64,000 nucleotides of DNA from Duganella sp. 1224 (GCF_013408245.1 NZ_JACBYS010000006.1:62001-126000), one strand, 5' to 3'; counted from the stretch's first letter, positions 9,238 to 18,629 are shown. The notes: generated from the sequence alone by a model not told the origin. A program made the numbers and translations.

Positions 9238-10056
9238 ATGATTTGGTCTTCTGTTCTGTCGAAGCTGTTTGATCCATATGACTTGAAAGCGCGAGTATTT
9301 CCTGGTCTTTTGTTATTGATTCCAGCCATTGTTTTCATCGCGTTGATTCTTGGCCGTAAAGATCCATTAATAGTCACACTCAGCTCGGTGCTGGCGACTT
9401 GTGGCGGCCCTTATTTAATCGCCAGCGTTGTCAGAACTTGGGGGCAGCGGGCACAAGATCGTCTGAACAAAAGGTGGGGTGGTCAACCATCCACGATAAT
9501 CCTGCGGCATAGCGATTCCCGGATGGCGACGCCGACAAAGTTACAGTACCACCAATTAATTCAGCAGAAGCTGTCGATTAACGTCCCTACTGCTGCGGAC
9601 GAGGCCTATGATTCTGAAAGTGCTGATCAAGCGTACACTGCAGCTGCGAATGCGTTACGACCGTTGGTGAATGCTGACAAGAAGAGGTACCCTTTCGTTT
9701 TCAAAGAGCTCGTCGCGTATGGCTTCAATCGGAACGCATATGGTTCTCGATGGGTCGGGGTTTTCATTTGTGCTGCTGCAATCCTCGCTACTCTTGTACA
9801 TGGGGCCGTTCTAAAGCTCACCAGTCCATATGGCGATTTTGCAGCCTTGGCAGCACAGGATGCTGCCCATGTGCTAACGCTAGTTGTCGCAGGTGTCTTT
9901 ATGCTGGTGTGGTTACTTCACTTTACAGATAAGACGGTTGAGCAGGCCGGCTACACCTATGCCCTTCGGCTGTGGGAGGCATTGCTCACAGTCAAGAAAC
10001 CGCCGCCCAAATCTTACAAAGCGACCTCCCCGAACGCAGCCAGCGGAACGATTTAG
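9238..10056 (+). CDS. Four-pass membrane protein of the conjugation operon
   Basis: Protein of 272 residues with hydrophobic segments near 20-38, 44-62, 174-192 and 212-232. A soluble region of about 110 residues sits between the second and third (LNKRWGGQPSTIILRH onward). It starts at an ATG after CGGAG, 71 bases downstream of the E2-E1-JAB gene on the same strand, so it is very likely the third gene of that operon. I know no named family with certainty. Small membrane proteins that start with a similar DPYDLKARVFPGLL segment are common in defence loci. It could be the membrane effector or the conjugation target; both are inference. Confidence 0.65.
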   Translation: MIWSSVLSKLFDPYDLKARVFPGLLLLIPAIVFIALILGRKDPLIVTLSSVLATCGGPYLIASVVRTWGQRAQDRLNKRWGGQPSTIILRHSDSRMATPTKLQYHQLIQQKLSINVPTAADEAYDSESADQAYTAAANALRPLVNADKKRYPFVFKELVAYGFNRNAYGSRWVGVFICAAAILATLVHGAVLKLTSPYGDFAALAAQDAAHVLTLVVAGVFMLVWLLHFTDKTVEQAGYTYALRLWEALLTVKKPPPKSYKATSPNAASGTI

Positions 10057-10375
10057 TATAGTTGCAGTAGCGGAAGGCCTCTACTGCATGCGCTGTCTTT
10101 GAAGTGCCTCATAAAGCGATTGCGAAAACTAAACCTCAAAACTGTCTAGCGAACCAAGCGAGTTACGAAGGTATTTTGAACGGCTCATGGCGCTTCCCCC
10201 ATAGACTATCGACTAATTACCGTGCATAGCTGACTAAATCCTAATCACCACCGAGCTGGACTGCCAAGCGCTCCAGCTGACGATGCTTAGATAGTGCGTG
10301 CAGACGACGACTACCGCGCTTGCGCACCAACGGGCCTTCTCGATTTTTTGTCACTGCCTTAGCACAAGCGTTCTG
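10057..10375. other. Intergenic between convergent operons, weak hairpin
   Basis: No gene recognised. A 7-bp stem GCAGTAG/CTACTGC (10064-10070 with 10081-10087) lies just after the membrane protein stop and could help end transcription, although no T-run follows. The remainder separates two convergent operons. Confidence 0.4.
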
Positions 10376-12250
10376 CTACACGTCAGCGCCGGGCTTTCCG
10401 AGCAATCCGAAGCGGCCGCTGCCGTCAACTCCGGTAAAGGTTTCGATGCGTGCCAAGTCTCGAATAGCTGCCGGCGGATCAGTATTTTCAATAACAATGA
10501 ACTGTACTTGATTTTGAAGGCTCGCCAAATGCTTATAAAAGTTTTCGGCAACGCTCGTAGTTTTGAGCTGTGCCTCGTCCAAAGAAAGCTCGCCGTGACG
10601 CGATGACATAGGCTCCCGATAAGTAAGAAGGGGCGTATCGAGGACGACAAAGCCCGGATGCGGCAGGCTGTTCTCAATACAATAAACGATGACTGCTACG
10701 TTGAAGGCAGCATGGAGAATTGCGCGAACCCCCTTACCATTCGCAGCACGACTCTTACCTCCGATGGTAATGTCATATGTCCGTTCGTCGAACTGAACCT
10801 TGTCGGCATTGGGGAACTGCCAAGCTGTCAAAACAGCCTTTACCGTTTCGCCAAATTTGAACGTTGTGGTTGAGTCTGGGCCAGGAGGCGAAGCTTTTTC
10901 CTCGCTCCTGGTTGGTTCATTCTCAATTTCGGCTCGACGGGTGACCAGTTTCGCGCGGCGCTGGTAGAGGTCAAGGACCTTGCTGATTTCGGTTCGCTTT
11001 GCTGTGTACATCTCGTAAGTCGACCGGAGCGAGGCTTCCAAAGGGCGTGTCTCTTGGATAGACTTGTCCAGAATTTCGATGTCAGTCTTTTGTTGATCAA
11101 GCGTCTGTCCAAGACCACCTGCCTCAGCCTGAAGCGAAGTGATCGTCTGCGTCAACTCCAACTGTTCTCGCTCAATCTTGCGTGCCTCAGCCGTCGCCGC
11201 TTTGTGTGCCATCGAGATTTCTTCGGCTGCATAGTTGTGCGTTTGAGCTTCAGAGGATGCACCGCATACAGGGCAATCCATATCGGCCATCGCCAAAAGA
11301 ACAAAACCACCTTCCTCGATTGACTGCAGACGCTGCAAGTCCGAGCTATAGACTGCTTGTAGCTTCGCGAATCGCTGCAGAGTCAGGTCCAGTTCATTTT
11401 CTCGGTTGCGCAGTTCACGATGATGATCAGTAGCGCTGCGCCGCTCGACAACTAGAGTGTCCAACTTCTTCTGAGCATCCTGCAAATGCGTGGACAGATC
11501 ATCAGTACTTTTATTCAGCAGCGCTAGCTGTTTCTCGGCCTCTTGCTCGTCGGGGCAATCTTCCCCGAGCTCGATATCAAGCTGAGCGATTAGTTCGTTT
11601 ACCAACTCAATCTTGGCTGTCTTCGCCACCTTTCTTTCGGCGACCTTGGGTACCGTCACAGCGGCAGAACCATCAATCCCAGTAATCAGAAATTTAAATA
11701 AGTTCTGTTCGAACGTGCGCTCTGCTGGTGTACCTGAAGCAAAGACAGGACTCTTCTCTGCAATGATATCTTCTTCAGAAACAACGGCATATGGCGACAA
11801 GCGGAAGATGGACAAATTATCTTTTTTCCCGTTGGAGTCGCGCACGATTTGTTTACCCGAAAATCCCATCACATCGAGCAGCATTTGTGAGACAGAATCT
11901 GTCCGCCGGGTATCATGCTGTTGACGCAAAACAGTACCTTCGGTTGGTTTCGCGTTCTTAATGAGGCCTTCAAAGAGCTTGAAATGGCCGCCTTCGGTAG
12001 CGCGGTAGAGCGTGACATTGCGACCATTGGCCAGGGTCAGGCCCAACCAGGCAGCGTCGTATGCAAGAATCTCTTCGGTCTGCGGCAAGCTCTTAGACAC
12101 GCCAAGCATGAAGAGAATCGCTTTCGAAGTGAAAGACTTACCGGTATTCGACGCGCCATAGATAATGTTTAGTCCGTTGTCGAACTCCAGCTCCGCAGGT
12201 TTTACGTTGGGACCGGTAAAGCTAAGGTGGCGAAGTCGGATGCCAGTCAT
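10376..12250 (-). CDS. ABC-3C system SMC/Rad50-like ATPase
   Basis: ATPase of 624 residues with the layout of a small Rad50/SMC protein. The Walker A is GASNTGKS (residues 32-39). Two coiled-coil arms (about 195-320 and 340-450) flank a zinc hook, Cys326-Pro-Val-Cys329. The ABC half continues with NGKGVRAILHAAF and a Walker B at HPGFVVLDTPLL (about 530). Its start ATG overlaps the stop of the middle-component gene (ATGA), and all three genes run leftward. This is the ATPase of an ABC-three-component (ABC-3C) conflict system, in which ATPase, middle component and effector occur together. The role is presumably sensing invading nucleic acid and licensing the effector. Confidence 0.85.
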   Translation of the reverse strand: MTGIRLRHLSFTGPNVKPAELEFDNGLNIIYGASNTGKSFTSKAILFMLGVSKSLPQTEEILAYDAAWLGLTLANGRNVTLYRATEGGHFKLFEGLIKNAKPTEGTVLRQQHDTRRTDSVSQMLLDVMGFSGKQIVRDSNGKKDNLSIFRLSPYAVVSEEDIIAEKSPVFASGTPAERTFEQNLFKFLITGIDGSAAVTVPKVAERKVAKTAKIELVNELIAQLDIELGEDCPDEQEAEKQLALLNKSTDDLSTHLQDAQKKLDTLVVERRSATDHHRELRNRENELDLTLQRFAKLQAVYSSDLQRLQSIEEGGFVLLAMADMDCPVCGASSEAQTHNYAAEEISMAHKAATAEARKIEREQLELTQTITSLQAEAGGLGQTLDQQKTDIEILDKSIQETRPLEASLRSTYEMYTAKRTEISKVLDLYQRRAKLVTRRAEIENEPTRSEEKASPPGPDSTTTFKFGETVKAVLTAWQFPNADKVQFDERTYDITIGGKSRAANGKGVRAILHAAFNVAVIVYCIENSLPHPGFVVLDTPLLTYREPMSSRHGELSLDEAQLKTTSVAENFYKHLASLQNQVQFIVIENTDPPAAIRDLARIETFTGVDGSGRFGLLGKPGADV

Positions 12251-12759
12251 TTCGATAATCCTATTGGTGTCTCAACGGAGTGGAACTCCGCGGTCCATCG
12301 CCCAATTCTATTTTCAATTAACCCCCGCATCTCTGCAGCTGTGCGATCAACAAAGTGGTTTGCCATCCATTTGGCGCGTTGCTTCAGGGCGAGCGAATAT
12401 GGCGTCTGCAATAAGTCTAGATAGCTCGGTGCCTCTTCACTCGCGCAGTATTCAATTCCTCTTTCACACTCGAACACTTCGATGAGGTGCATTTGCTGCA
12501 TTATGCGCATGCTTTGTTCTACTAATTGGCGGCGAACGAGTAGCTCGCCAGCGCTGTTAGGAAGATCTGGATGGAGGCTATCGGGCACATCCTGACCATC
12601 AAGGTCTCCGGTGTGGACCACTAGGTGATCAAACCACGTCATTTCGGTTAAATCGCAACGACGGGGATAAAACGCTTCTAGTACAACCAGAGCTCGGATG
12701 CCGGTCTCGAGCTTACTGTTGAAGGGAGGAATGCCGCGTGTTACTTCTATTGATGCCAT
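12247..12759 (-). CDS. ABC-3C middle component (MC2-like)
   Basis: Small protein of 170 residues with a compact alpha/beta to helical profile (FNSKLETGIRALVVLEAFYP at the start, TPYSLALKQRAKWMANHF near 140). This is the pattern of the middle component that bridges ATPase and effector in ABC-3C systems; it starts like the MC2 group. It overlaps the upstream effector gene by 13 bases and the downstream ATPase gene by 4, so the three are co-translated. Assignment rests on sequence feel plus the strict gene order. Confidence 0.75.
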   Translation of the reverse strand: MASIEVTRGIPPFNSKLETGIRALVVLEAFYPRRCDLTEMTWFDHLVVHTGDLDGQDVPDSLHPDLPNSAGELLVRRQLVEQSMRIMQQMHLIEVFECERGIEYCASEEAPSYLDLLQTPYSLALKQRAKWMANHFVDRTAAEMRGLIENRIGRWTAEFHSVETPIGLSK

Positions 12760-13748
12760 GGCAGACGTCCTTCGTTTGCAAATTGATGGCAGGTTCCCTG
12801 CTTAACCTGCGGACCCGCATGCTTGCCAAGAACACCGGAAGGTTGAAGGACGGCGGCCTGCTTCATTACTTGGCTAAGCTTTGCAAAACCGTTCGCGTGC
12901 TCATCGCCATGAATCTCAACGACTCCATGGTAGATCTCGTCCTTAAAGGTATTCAAATATTCCTCCGGCGTGGAATCTCTGTAGAAGCGATCGAACGCCA
13001 TCGAGTCGAAGAAGCGTGTCCGTTGGTCACGCAAGTGTGTCCCGAACTGTACGCTTGCCAACGCGGCTGCGGCATCGGGGTAATTACCAGGCCCCTTTTC
13101 TGAATAAAGCTGGAGTAGTTGACCGATGTATGCCGATTCGTTCGCCTGAATCTCTGTAGGTACCACCCCTCGCGGCGAGGGGCCTGGATCTTCATCGAAC
13201 CACTTTACAAGAACTGGCTTACAGGCAGCGTCGTTTGCAAGCCGTGTAGAGTCAAGCCAATGGATCTGATTGAAATCAAAGGCTTTGATTTTGGCTTCGA
13301 TAGCAGGACTCAATGAAATAGTCTGCTTGTCCACCAGTCGCCCAGCGATGTCGGCATTCCATCGATCAAGGAAGGCCTGCCTGAAGCGTTCTGGATGGGC
13401 GATGTATTGCTGCACGGCGCGAGCGACGCCGACTGGCGCGACGAAGAAGTAGGCACGAGGTAAAGCGAACGCCCCGTCTGCCGAGTGCATAAAAATCTTA
13501 CCAAGCTCGATGAAAGCAGCGCTTTCGGACAAATTTTTGTTGAGTTGCTTGCACTGAAAATTGTCCCATGGGCCTTCCATGCGCATTTCCGTGACATAGC
13601 CTGTAACGTCGCGTCCCATGTCCCCCGTCCCGCGCCAAAGCTCGTGACTACTGTAGTCCTTATAACGCTGCTCCAACCAGTCGTTAACAAAGTCCTCCAG
13701 CCGGTCAGCGGGAAGCGCGCGAATCAAAATGGCGTGGTTAATGCGCAA
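12747..13748 (-). CDS. ABC-3C effector with restriction-endonuclease-like N-terminus
   Basis: First gene of the ABC-3C operon, 333 residues. The N-terminal half looks like a PD-(D/E)xK nuclease of the Mrr type: GDMGRDVTGY with Asp47 and then NFQCKQ with Gln65-Cys66-Lys67. The rest carries the conserved C-terminal region found in ABC-3C effectors (NESAYIGQLLQLYSEKG, RFFDSMAFDRFYRD). It starts at TTG 13748 behind a CGGAG site 6 bases away, so initiation may be deliberately weak. Expected to cleave DNA on signal from the ATPase. Its promoter lies in the 196-bp gap shared with the divergent helicase gene. Confidence 0.8.
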   Translation of the reverse strand: MRINHAILIRALPADRLEDFVNDWLEQRYKDYSSHELWRGTGDMGRDVTGYVTEMRMEGPWDNFQCKQLNKNLSESAAFIELGKIFMHSADGAFALPRAYFFVAPVGVARAVQQYIAHPERFRQAFLDRWNADIAGRLVDKQTISLSPAIEAKIKAFDFNQIHWLDSTRLANDAACKPVLVKWFDEDPGPSPRGVVPTEIQANESAYIGQLLQLYSEKGPGNYPDAAAALASVQFGTHLRDQRTRFFDSMAFDRFYRDSTPEEYLNTFKDEIYHGVVEIHGDEHANGFAKLSQVMKQAAVLQPSGVLGKHAGPQVKQGTCHQFANEGRLPWHQ

Positions 13749-13944
13749 ATATTTCTCCGGGTTACAGATTTACGATCAGGATGATGTGGCATTATTACAA
13801 TCATACTAACAATCACGTTTATCATGGGAAAAGTTTTATCCGGGTAGGCTGATCCGGCTGCGCTTGTCGTTTCAGAGGGCTTTTGACAATTCCGTCATCT
13901 TGACTAGGCCGTACTTATAGGTGGCAAGGTGATTGGTATAGGGT
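13749..13944. promoter_or_regulatory. Divergent promoter region, ABC-3C and helicase operons
   Basis: AT-rich gap between two divergent defence genes. It must contain both promoters. I cannot pick reliable -35/-10 pairs by eye, and no strong palindrome stands out. Confidence 0.4.
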
Positions 13945-16900
13945 TTGGGGCTGACCAGACCGTCCGCTGTGGCCGGAAAATATAGAACTGGGGGAAAAAA
14001 ATTGCAGCTATCGGACTTGGACATCACTAATTCCGCAGCGACGGATATGTCCCATTTCGGCGGGACATGCTGCTTGCCGCAGAGCCGAACAGCAGACCAG
14101 CAGCAATATTTCGACAACGCGATGATGGCATTGTCGAATCATAAGTTCTGGACTGCGGCGGCCGACTCTGGAACTTATAGGCCGTCAGCAGGTCTCTGGG
14201 CCCCTCAGCGTCGTGCAGTGGGAACTGCAGTGGCCTATCTCGGCGCAGTTGGGAGGGGCTCGATATCAGAGTCTGCGCTTATCAAGATGCCCACAGGAAC
14301 AGGAAAGTCCGGAGTGATTGCAACTTTAGCCTGTGCACTGCCGGAAGTTTCCAGGACTCTCATCATCACGCCCCGAAGGTCCCTGGTCGATCAGATGCTA
14401 AACGATGTTCATTGGAGGTTTTGGAAGCACTTTAATCTTGAGTATGGGAAAACCGGGCTTAGGGCCTCCCAACGTAGCGGCGCAGCACCCACGGATACCC
14501 AGATGGCTACCGATGGCGTCATGAGGCTTCTGCCCTCGACGTCGACAGCCTTGAGTTCTTATCCTAAGGGCGAGCGGCTGGTCGTTGTGGGAACCTTCAA
14601 TGCCTTAGCGCAGATACTTCGACCACCTCGTCCTGCCCATCGACTCACCGGTAGCTATCCGACCGAGCGCGATGAAGTCCCTACCGATGTCCCTCGATCT
14701 TCTGAATGGACGACTTCACAAGCAGATCTCGTCCGTGCAGTGCTCTCCGACTTTGATCTCGTCATTGTTGACGAAGGCCACTACGAACCGGCCTTTGTTT
14801 GGTCTCAGTGCATTCGCGAGTTGGCGCGTCCTACAGTGCTGTTTAGTGCGACGCCTTACCGCAACGATTTCAAGTACTTTCAAGTGCGCGGCAATTTTGC
14901 TTTCAATCTTGGCTATGAAGAAGCGACCAGCCAGCATCTAGTCCGGCCAGTCATGTTTGCTGGCACTCAGCATTTACCTAAAAGCGGTTGTAGTCCTTCG
15001 GAATTCTCCGATGCCTTGAGAAAATTCAAGATCTCAGTTTTGGACACTCAGTACTGGCCCGCAACGCTAGCACCAAGACGCGTGATCGTGCGCTGCGCCG
15101 ATTATGAATCGCTGATTCGCATGCGTGATGCACTAAAGATTCTCGGCAGCAGCGCTGTTCTAATCCATGACAACGTAAAACGTGACGACCCGGCGAAACT
15201 GGAGTTTCAAAGCGTCAATCGGGCTCTCCGAGCGCATGAGAGCGGCCCTGTAGAGTACTGGCTCCATCAATGGAAGCTCCTCGAAGGTGTCGACGATAGC
15301 ACTTTCGCAGCCATCGCGATCTATGAACCATTTTCCGCATCACGAGCGACAATCCAGCAGATTGGTCGCGTAATTCGTGTACTTGATCGAACTTCTCCCG
15401 GCAAAGAAGTTGCAACCGTATTTGCCAGCGCAGATATACAGGCCGATGTACAAGCCCGCTTTGAGCGATACATCCGCTACGAGCGCCACTTCGCCAAGGA
15501 TCCGAAGCGCGCTCTTGAACAAGAGTCGAACTTGCCGAATTTGCTCTTGCAGAGCGTCGCCCCTTACCAATACTTGGCTGGCGACTTTCGCGAGCGTGTT
15601 CCGTTGGACAACTCTCTGGAACCGCCTAAATACGCAGATTTTGCCGTGCCTCTCAGGACTTCTATCTACCGGTACTCAGGCACTGCCACACTTGACGGTC
15701 TCGCAACAGCATGTGCCGAGGCAATGCAGCTCGAGGACCGTTACAACGTGACAATTCTTCTACCTGGAGTCGCGGAGCCAACGTCAGTCCGGTTAATTCA
15801 CTATCTGACTTGCAAGAACTCTGAACTGTTAATTAGACACTCCCTACCGATTTGGGGATTGGGTGTGATGGTAATCTGCTACATCGACGCGCGGGTGTTC
15901 ATCTTAGACACCGACGGCATAGTGATTGACTTGGAAGCACTTGGTCTGGAGCCTGAGTGCGCGGAACACCTACAGCGTCTGATTCCGGCGAACGGGAAAG
16001 GCATAGCGTCAAGAGTGTCACAAGCGTCTGCCATCGGCTTAGACTTGTCAGAATCTGCTGTCCGTTCCGTAACAGCTCGTATGCACGATTTCGCCAGCGG
16101 CTTCTTCGATTTGTCGCAAAGCAGCCAGGCGCTACATTCAGTGCGGGCATCGATGCGGCTGCAAGATACCGCGGTGACACGGTACTTGTCGATTTCCAGA
16201 GCCAGCGTTTCTGACTACAGCGCGCGCACGCAGCGACGATCGGTCAATGAATACTTCTTGTGGATTCAGCATTTGGCCGCAGTTCTTGATTCAAAAGCCC
16301 CCATCAGCGGCGTCTTTGATCGATTCGCTCGGTCTGTTGCGGCACCACCTGTACAGGATGCTGTACCCATGAACATCCTGTTTGATTTTTATGATTTACT
16401 AGACATTTCATTGGATACAGCTGGCTGGAATTCCGCGAAGTGCGAATCGCTTCGACACGCGGAAACTTGTGTCGATGTTGACGGGACCGGGGCATTTATC
16501 TTGAATGTCGACGGCGAAGCCCTCAATGGGAATATAAAATATTCAGTCACTGGTAATGTTCGACCTCGAGGTCGATATGACATCGAATCGCCAGAGCTGG
16601 ACGCGTTCGTCAGGGACCCCAATTCCCCCTCCACTGAGCCCGCGTCGATAGTGCGCGCCCTCAACAAAGAGCAAGCATTTCGAGTCATACCGAGCGGATC
16701 AGATCTCACTTACGCGAAGCGACTCTTTTATCAAACTGGCTTGGACATTGATGCCATTGCGGCGGGCCATGAAGAAGGTTCCCCCCTGGAGATGTTGACG
16801 CCGTCACCATGGCTCGCGCAAGTTTTGTCGGAGAAGGGCGGAGGAAATGCGCGGCAGTGGGTGGAGCAATCAGTCTTTGGTGGCGTTTTCGCCGAGTTCG

Positions 16901-17493
16901 GTCTCTCGAACCACGGCGCCCCGTCCACCGCTAGGTTACGCCCCCTGCGCACGCTCGACCCTACGCTTTCTCAGGAATTACACACTTTTGACACGGTGGT
17001 TTGCGATGATGGCGGCCAAGAACAAGCAGATTTCATGCTCAAGGGTGAGAACCCTCGTCGCGTAGTGTTCGTCCACGCCAAGGTCAACGATAGCACGATG
17101 AGCGTGAGCTCCATGCAAATCGTTGGCCGGCAGGCGATGGCATCTCTTGCATTCATGGCTCGTGGCGCACGGCTAAAGGATCGTGCCACATGGTGGGCAT
17201 CGCCATGGTCGACCGATGATCTCCGGCAGGTTCCGCATCGAGTTCTGAGATCTTCTAACCCTGATCTTGCTGCCACATGGGGCGAGATCAAACGTTGCAT
17301 CCAGTCTGCACAGTACTCAAAGGAGATTTGGATCTTTGTTGGCCGTACCCTCAGTAAGAAAGCACTTGTTCGACAACTCACTCGTGGCGGCGGACCTACT
17401 CCATTGTCACTTCAGATGACGTACTACCTCGGCACACTCCAAACTTCCGCTGCTCGCGCCAACGTTGCCATGCGAATATTTTGCTCTGATTAA
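13945..17493 (+). CDS. SF2 helicase with C-terminal nuclease-like domain
   Basis: Large cytoplasmic protein of up to 1182 residues. Superfamily 2 motifs are clear: motif I PTGTGKS (about 116), motif II VDEGH instead of DEAH (about 275), motif III FSATPY (about 301) and motif VI QQIGRVIR (about 470). A long central region (about 560-1000) has no recognised domain. Near the C-terminus, CDDGGQEQADF followed by VVFVHAKV (Lys about 1046) looks like a PD-(D/E)xK nuclease core with a HxK variant. The start is uncertain: TTG 13945, TTG 14002 (after GGGGG) and ATG 14047 are all possible. Likely a helicase-nuclease defence protein acting on foreign DNA; its neighbourhood supports this, its target is unknown. 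Confidence 0.75.
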   Translation: MGLTRPSAVAGKYRTGGKKLQLSDLDITNSAATDMSHFGGTCCLPQSRTADQQQYFDNAMMALSNHKFWTAAADSGTYRPSAGLWAPQRRAVGTAVAYLGAVGRGSISESALIKMPTGTGKSGVIATLACALPEVSRTLIITPRRSLVDQMLNDVHWRFWKHFNLEYGKTGLRASQRSGAAPTDTQMATDGVMRLLPSTSTALSSYPKGERLVVVGTFNALAQILRPPRPAHRLTGSYPTERDEVPTDVPRSSEWTTSQADLVRAVLSDFDLVIVDEGHYEPAFVWSQCIRELARPTVLFSATPYRNDFKYFQVRGNFAFNLGYEEATSQHLVRPVMFAGTQHLPKSGCSPSEFSDALRKFKISVLDTQYWPATLAPRRVIVRCADYESLIRMRDALKILGSSAVLIHDNVKRDDPAKLEFQSVNRALRAHESGPVEYWLHQWKLLEGVDDSTFAAIAIYEPFSASRATIQQIGRVIRVLDRTSPGKEVATVFASADIQADVQARFERYIRYERHFAKDPKRALEQESNLPNLLLQSVAPYQYLAGDFRERVPLDNSLEPPKYADFAVPLRTSIYRYSGTATLDGLATACAEAMQLEDRYNVTILLPGVAEPTSVRLIHYLTCKNSELLIRHSLPIWGLGVMVICYIDARVFILDTDGIVIDLEALGLEPECAEHLQRLIPANGKGIASRVSQASAIGLDLSESAVRSVTARMHDFASGFFDLSQSSQALHSVRASMRLQDTAVTRYLSISRASVSDYSARTQRRSVNEYFLWIQHLAAVLDSKAPISGVFDRFARSVAAPPVQDAVPMNILFDFYDLLDISLDTAGWNSAKCESLRHAETCVDVDGTGAFILNVDGEALNGNIKYSVTGNVRPRGRYDIESPELDAFVRDPNSPSTEPASIVRALNKEQAFRVIPSGSDLTYAKRLFYQTGLDIDAIAAGHEEGSPLEMLTPSPWLAQVLSEKGGGNARQWVEQSVFGGVFAEFGLSNHGAPSTARLRPLRTLDPTLSQELHTFDTVVCDDGGQEQADFMLKGENPRRVVFVHAKVNDSTMSVSSMQIVGRQAMASLAFMARGARLKDRATWWASPWSTDDLRQVPHRVLRSSNPDLAATWGEIKRCIQSAQYSKEIWIFVGRTLSKKALVRQLTRGGGPTPLSLQMTYYLGTLQTSAARANVAMRIFCSD

Positions 17494-17552
17494 TCCACAA
17501 GAATCATGAATCAAACCATTCTTAGTTCACTAACCCATCGGGCATCGTGGTC

Positions 17553-17699
17553 ATGGGGCGAGACCGCAACATGACTAAGGCCAGTGTCGCGACTTTGAAG
17601 TGGACGCGGAAATATAGAAAAGTCGCCGACATTGACGCATACGACGATCTGTTCCGAAGGCTGCAGCTCGTGCTAAATCAGCTAAAAGCATCCCGTTAG
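17553..17699 (+). CDS. Possible 48-residue small protein
   Basis: An ATG at 17553 (or 17571) opens a short basic frame ending in DLFRRLQLVLNQLKASR. It looks helical and more protein-like than chance, but the ribosome binding site is weak. It lies between the helicase and a small unknown gene, in the same direction. It could equally be the C-terminal remnant of a decayed gene. Confidence 0.25.
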   Translation: MGRDRNMTKASVATLKWTRKYRKVADIDAYDDLFRRLQLVLNQLKASR

Positions 17700-17833
17700 A
17701 GTTCGCACACCACTACACCACGGCAAGGTATTCAGTGAATTTCTCACGTGGTCGGCGGAGCAGAGAGCAAATACGAACCTGGAACAATAGACTACGCGAA
17801 TCCCACGTTCTTGAAATATGAAAGGCTTATCTA

Positions 17834-18346
17834 ATGGATTTTCATGGAATACCGGTGCAAAGCATTTGGACTGCCGTAAAGTGGATGCCAGGATTCGCAC
17901 TGAAGTACTTCTTTCCGCGCGAAAGGCTCGCGGCACTCCAGTACGTAGACCTAATGCCACGGAATGAAGCCGCGAGAGTGGACCTTGGAGAAGCAGCGTC
18001 GTTCCAGCTGTGGCTTCACATCATCAACCTTTCGCCATTCGAGGTGGAGCTTGACCGAGCGGAATTCGAATTCTCGTATGCCGGTGCGTCGATGAAGGCA
18101 ACTGTCCTGCGTAAGCAGAAATTCGCTCCCGGGGAGAACGCGATACTTCAGATATCGAACCCGATCTCCGACGGATTCGCAAACCAGATCGTGCGGAATC
18201 GGAAAGTCAGCCCCCCCGACCTAGACGGCGCACTATCCGGACATATCGAGTTCAACTGCAAGCTGCATCCATTCCCTCGACAAGTCCAGCATCTGGCGGG
18301 AATCAGGCCACGCATAGTAAATGAGAATTACCGGACGTTGGTTTGA
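17834..18346 (+). CDS. Unknown 170-residue protein downstream of the helicase
   Basis: I do not recognise this protein. After an N-terminal helix that may touch the membrane (residues 5-25, ending near KYFFPRERL), it looks like a beta-sandwich: alternating hydrophobic strands SFQLWLHIINLSPFEVEL, AEFEFSYAGASMKATV and GHIEFNCKL. It resembles small immunoglobulin-like hypothetical proteins in accessory regions. It follows the helicase on the same strand with a 340-base gap, so cotranscription is possible. No ribosome binding site stands out before the ATG. Confidence 0.5.
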   Translation: MDFHGIPVQSIWTAVKWMPGFALKYFFPRERLAALQYVDLMPRNEAARVDLGEAASFQLWLHIINLSPFEVELDRAEFEFSYAGASMKATVLRKQKFAPGENAILQISNPISDGFANQIVRNRKVSPPDLDGALSGHIEFNCKLHPFPRQVQHLAGIRPRIVNENYRTLV

Positions 18347-18629
18347 CATCCGTCCAAGCACACTCTTGCCCCCGAGTTGGTGGGGCATCTGCCGTGACTT
18401 CAACGACGGCCAACATATCACCGCTTCGCAGTTGCTGAAATACTGGGGGCGGAGGGGCAGTACCGAATTCAGGAGTTTATTACAGATGGGTGCATCACTT
18501 AGTCTGCTGGTCGAGGCCCTTGGCGTACCTGTCAAGGAGCTCGTTGCCCCCAAAATGTTCTCTGCAACCTCCGATAGCTTAGCTGAGATTTGTTCGTTAA
18601 GGGACGCTTGCAGCTTTACAAAAGCTTGA
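18321..18629 (+). CDS. Doubtful 102-residue frame
   Basis: This frame overlaps the end of the previous gene by 26 bases and encodes a 102-residue protein with no family signal, though residues about 35-75 could form helices (TASQLLKYWGRRGSTEF, SLSLLVEALGVPVKELV). The latter stretch resembles part of a helix-turn-helix. There is no clear ribosome binding site. It may be a decayed gene. Confidence 0.25.
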   Translation: MRITGRWFDIRPSTLLPPSWWGICRDFNDGQHITASQLLKYWGRRGSTEFRSLLQMGASLSLLVEALGVPVKELVAPKMFSATSDSLAEICSLRDACSFTKA

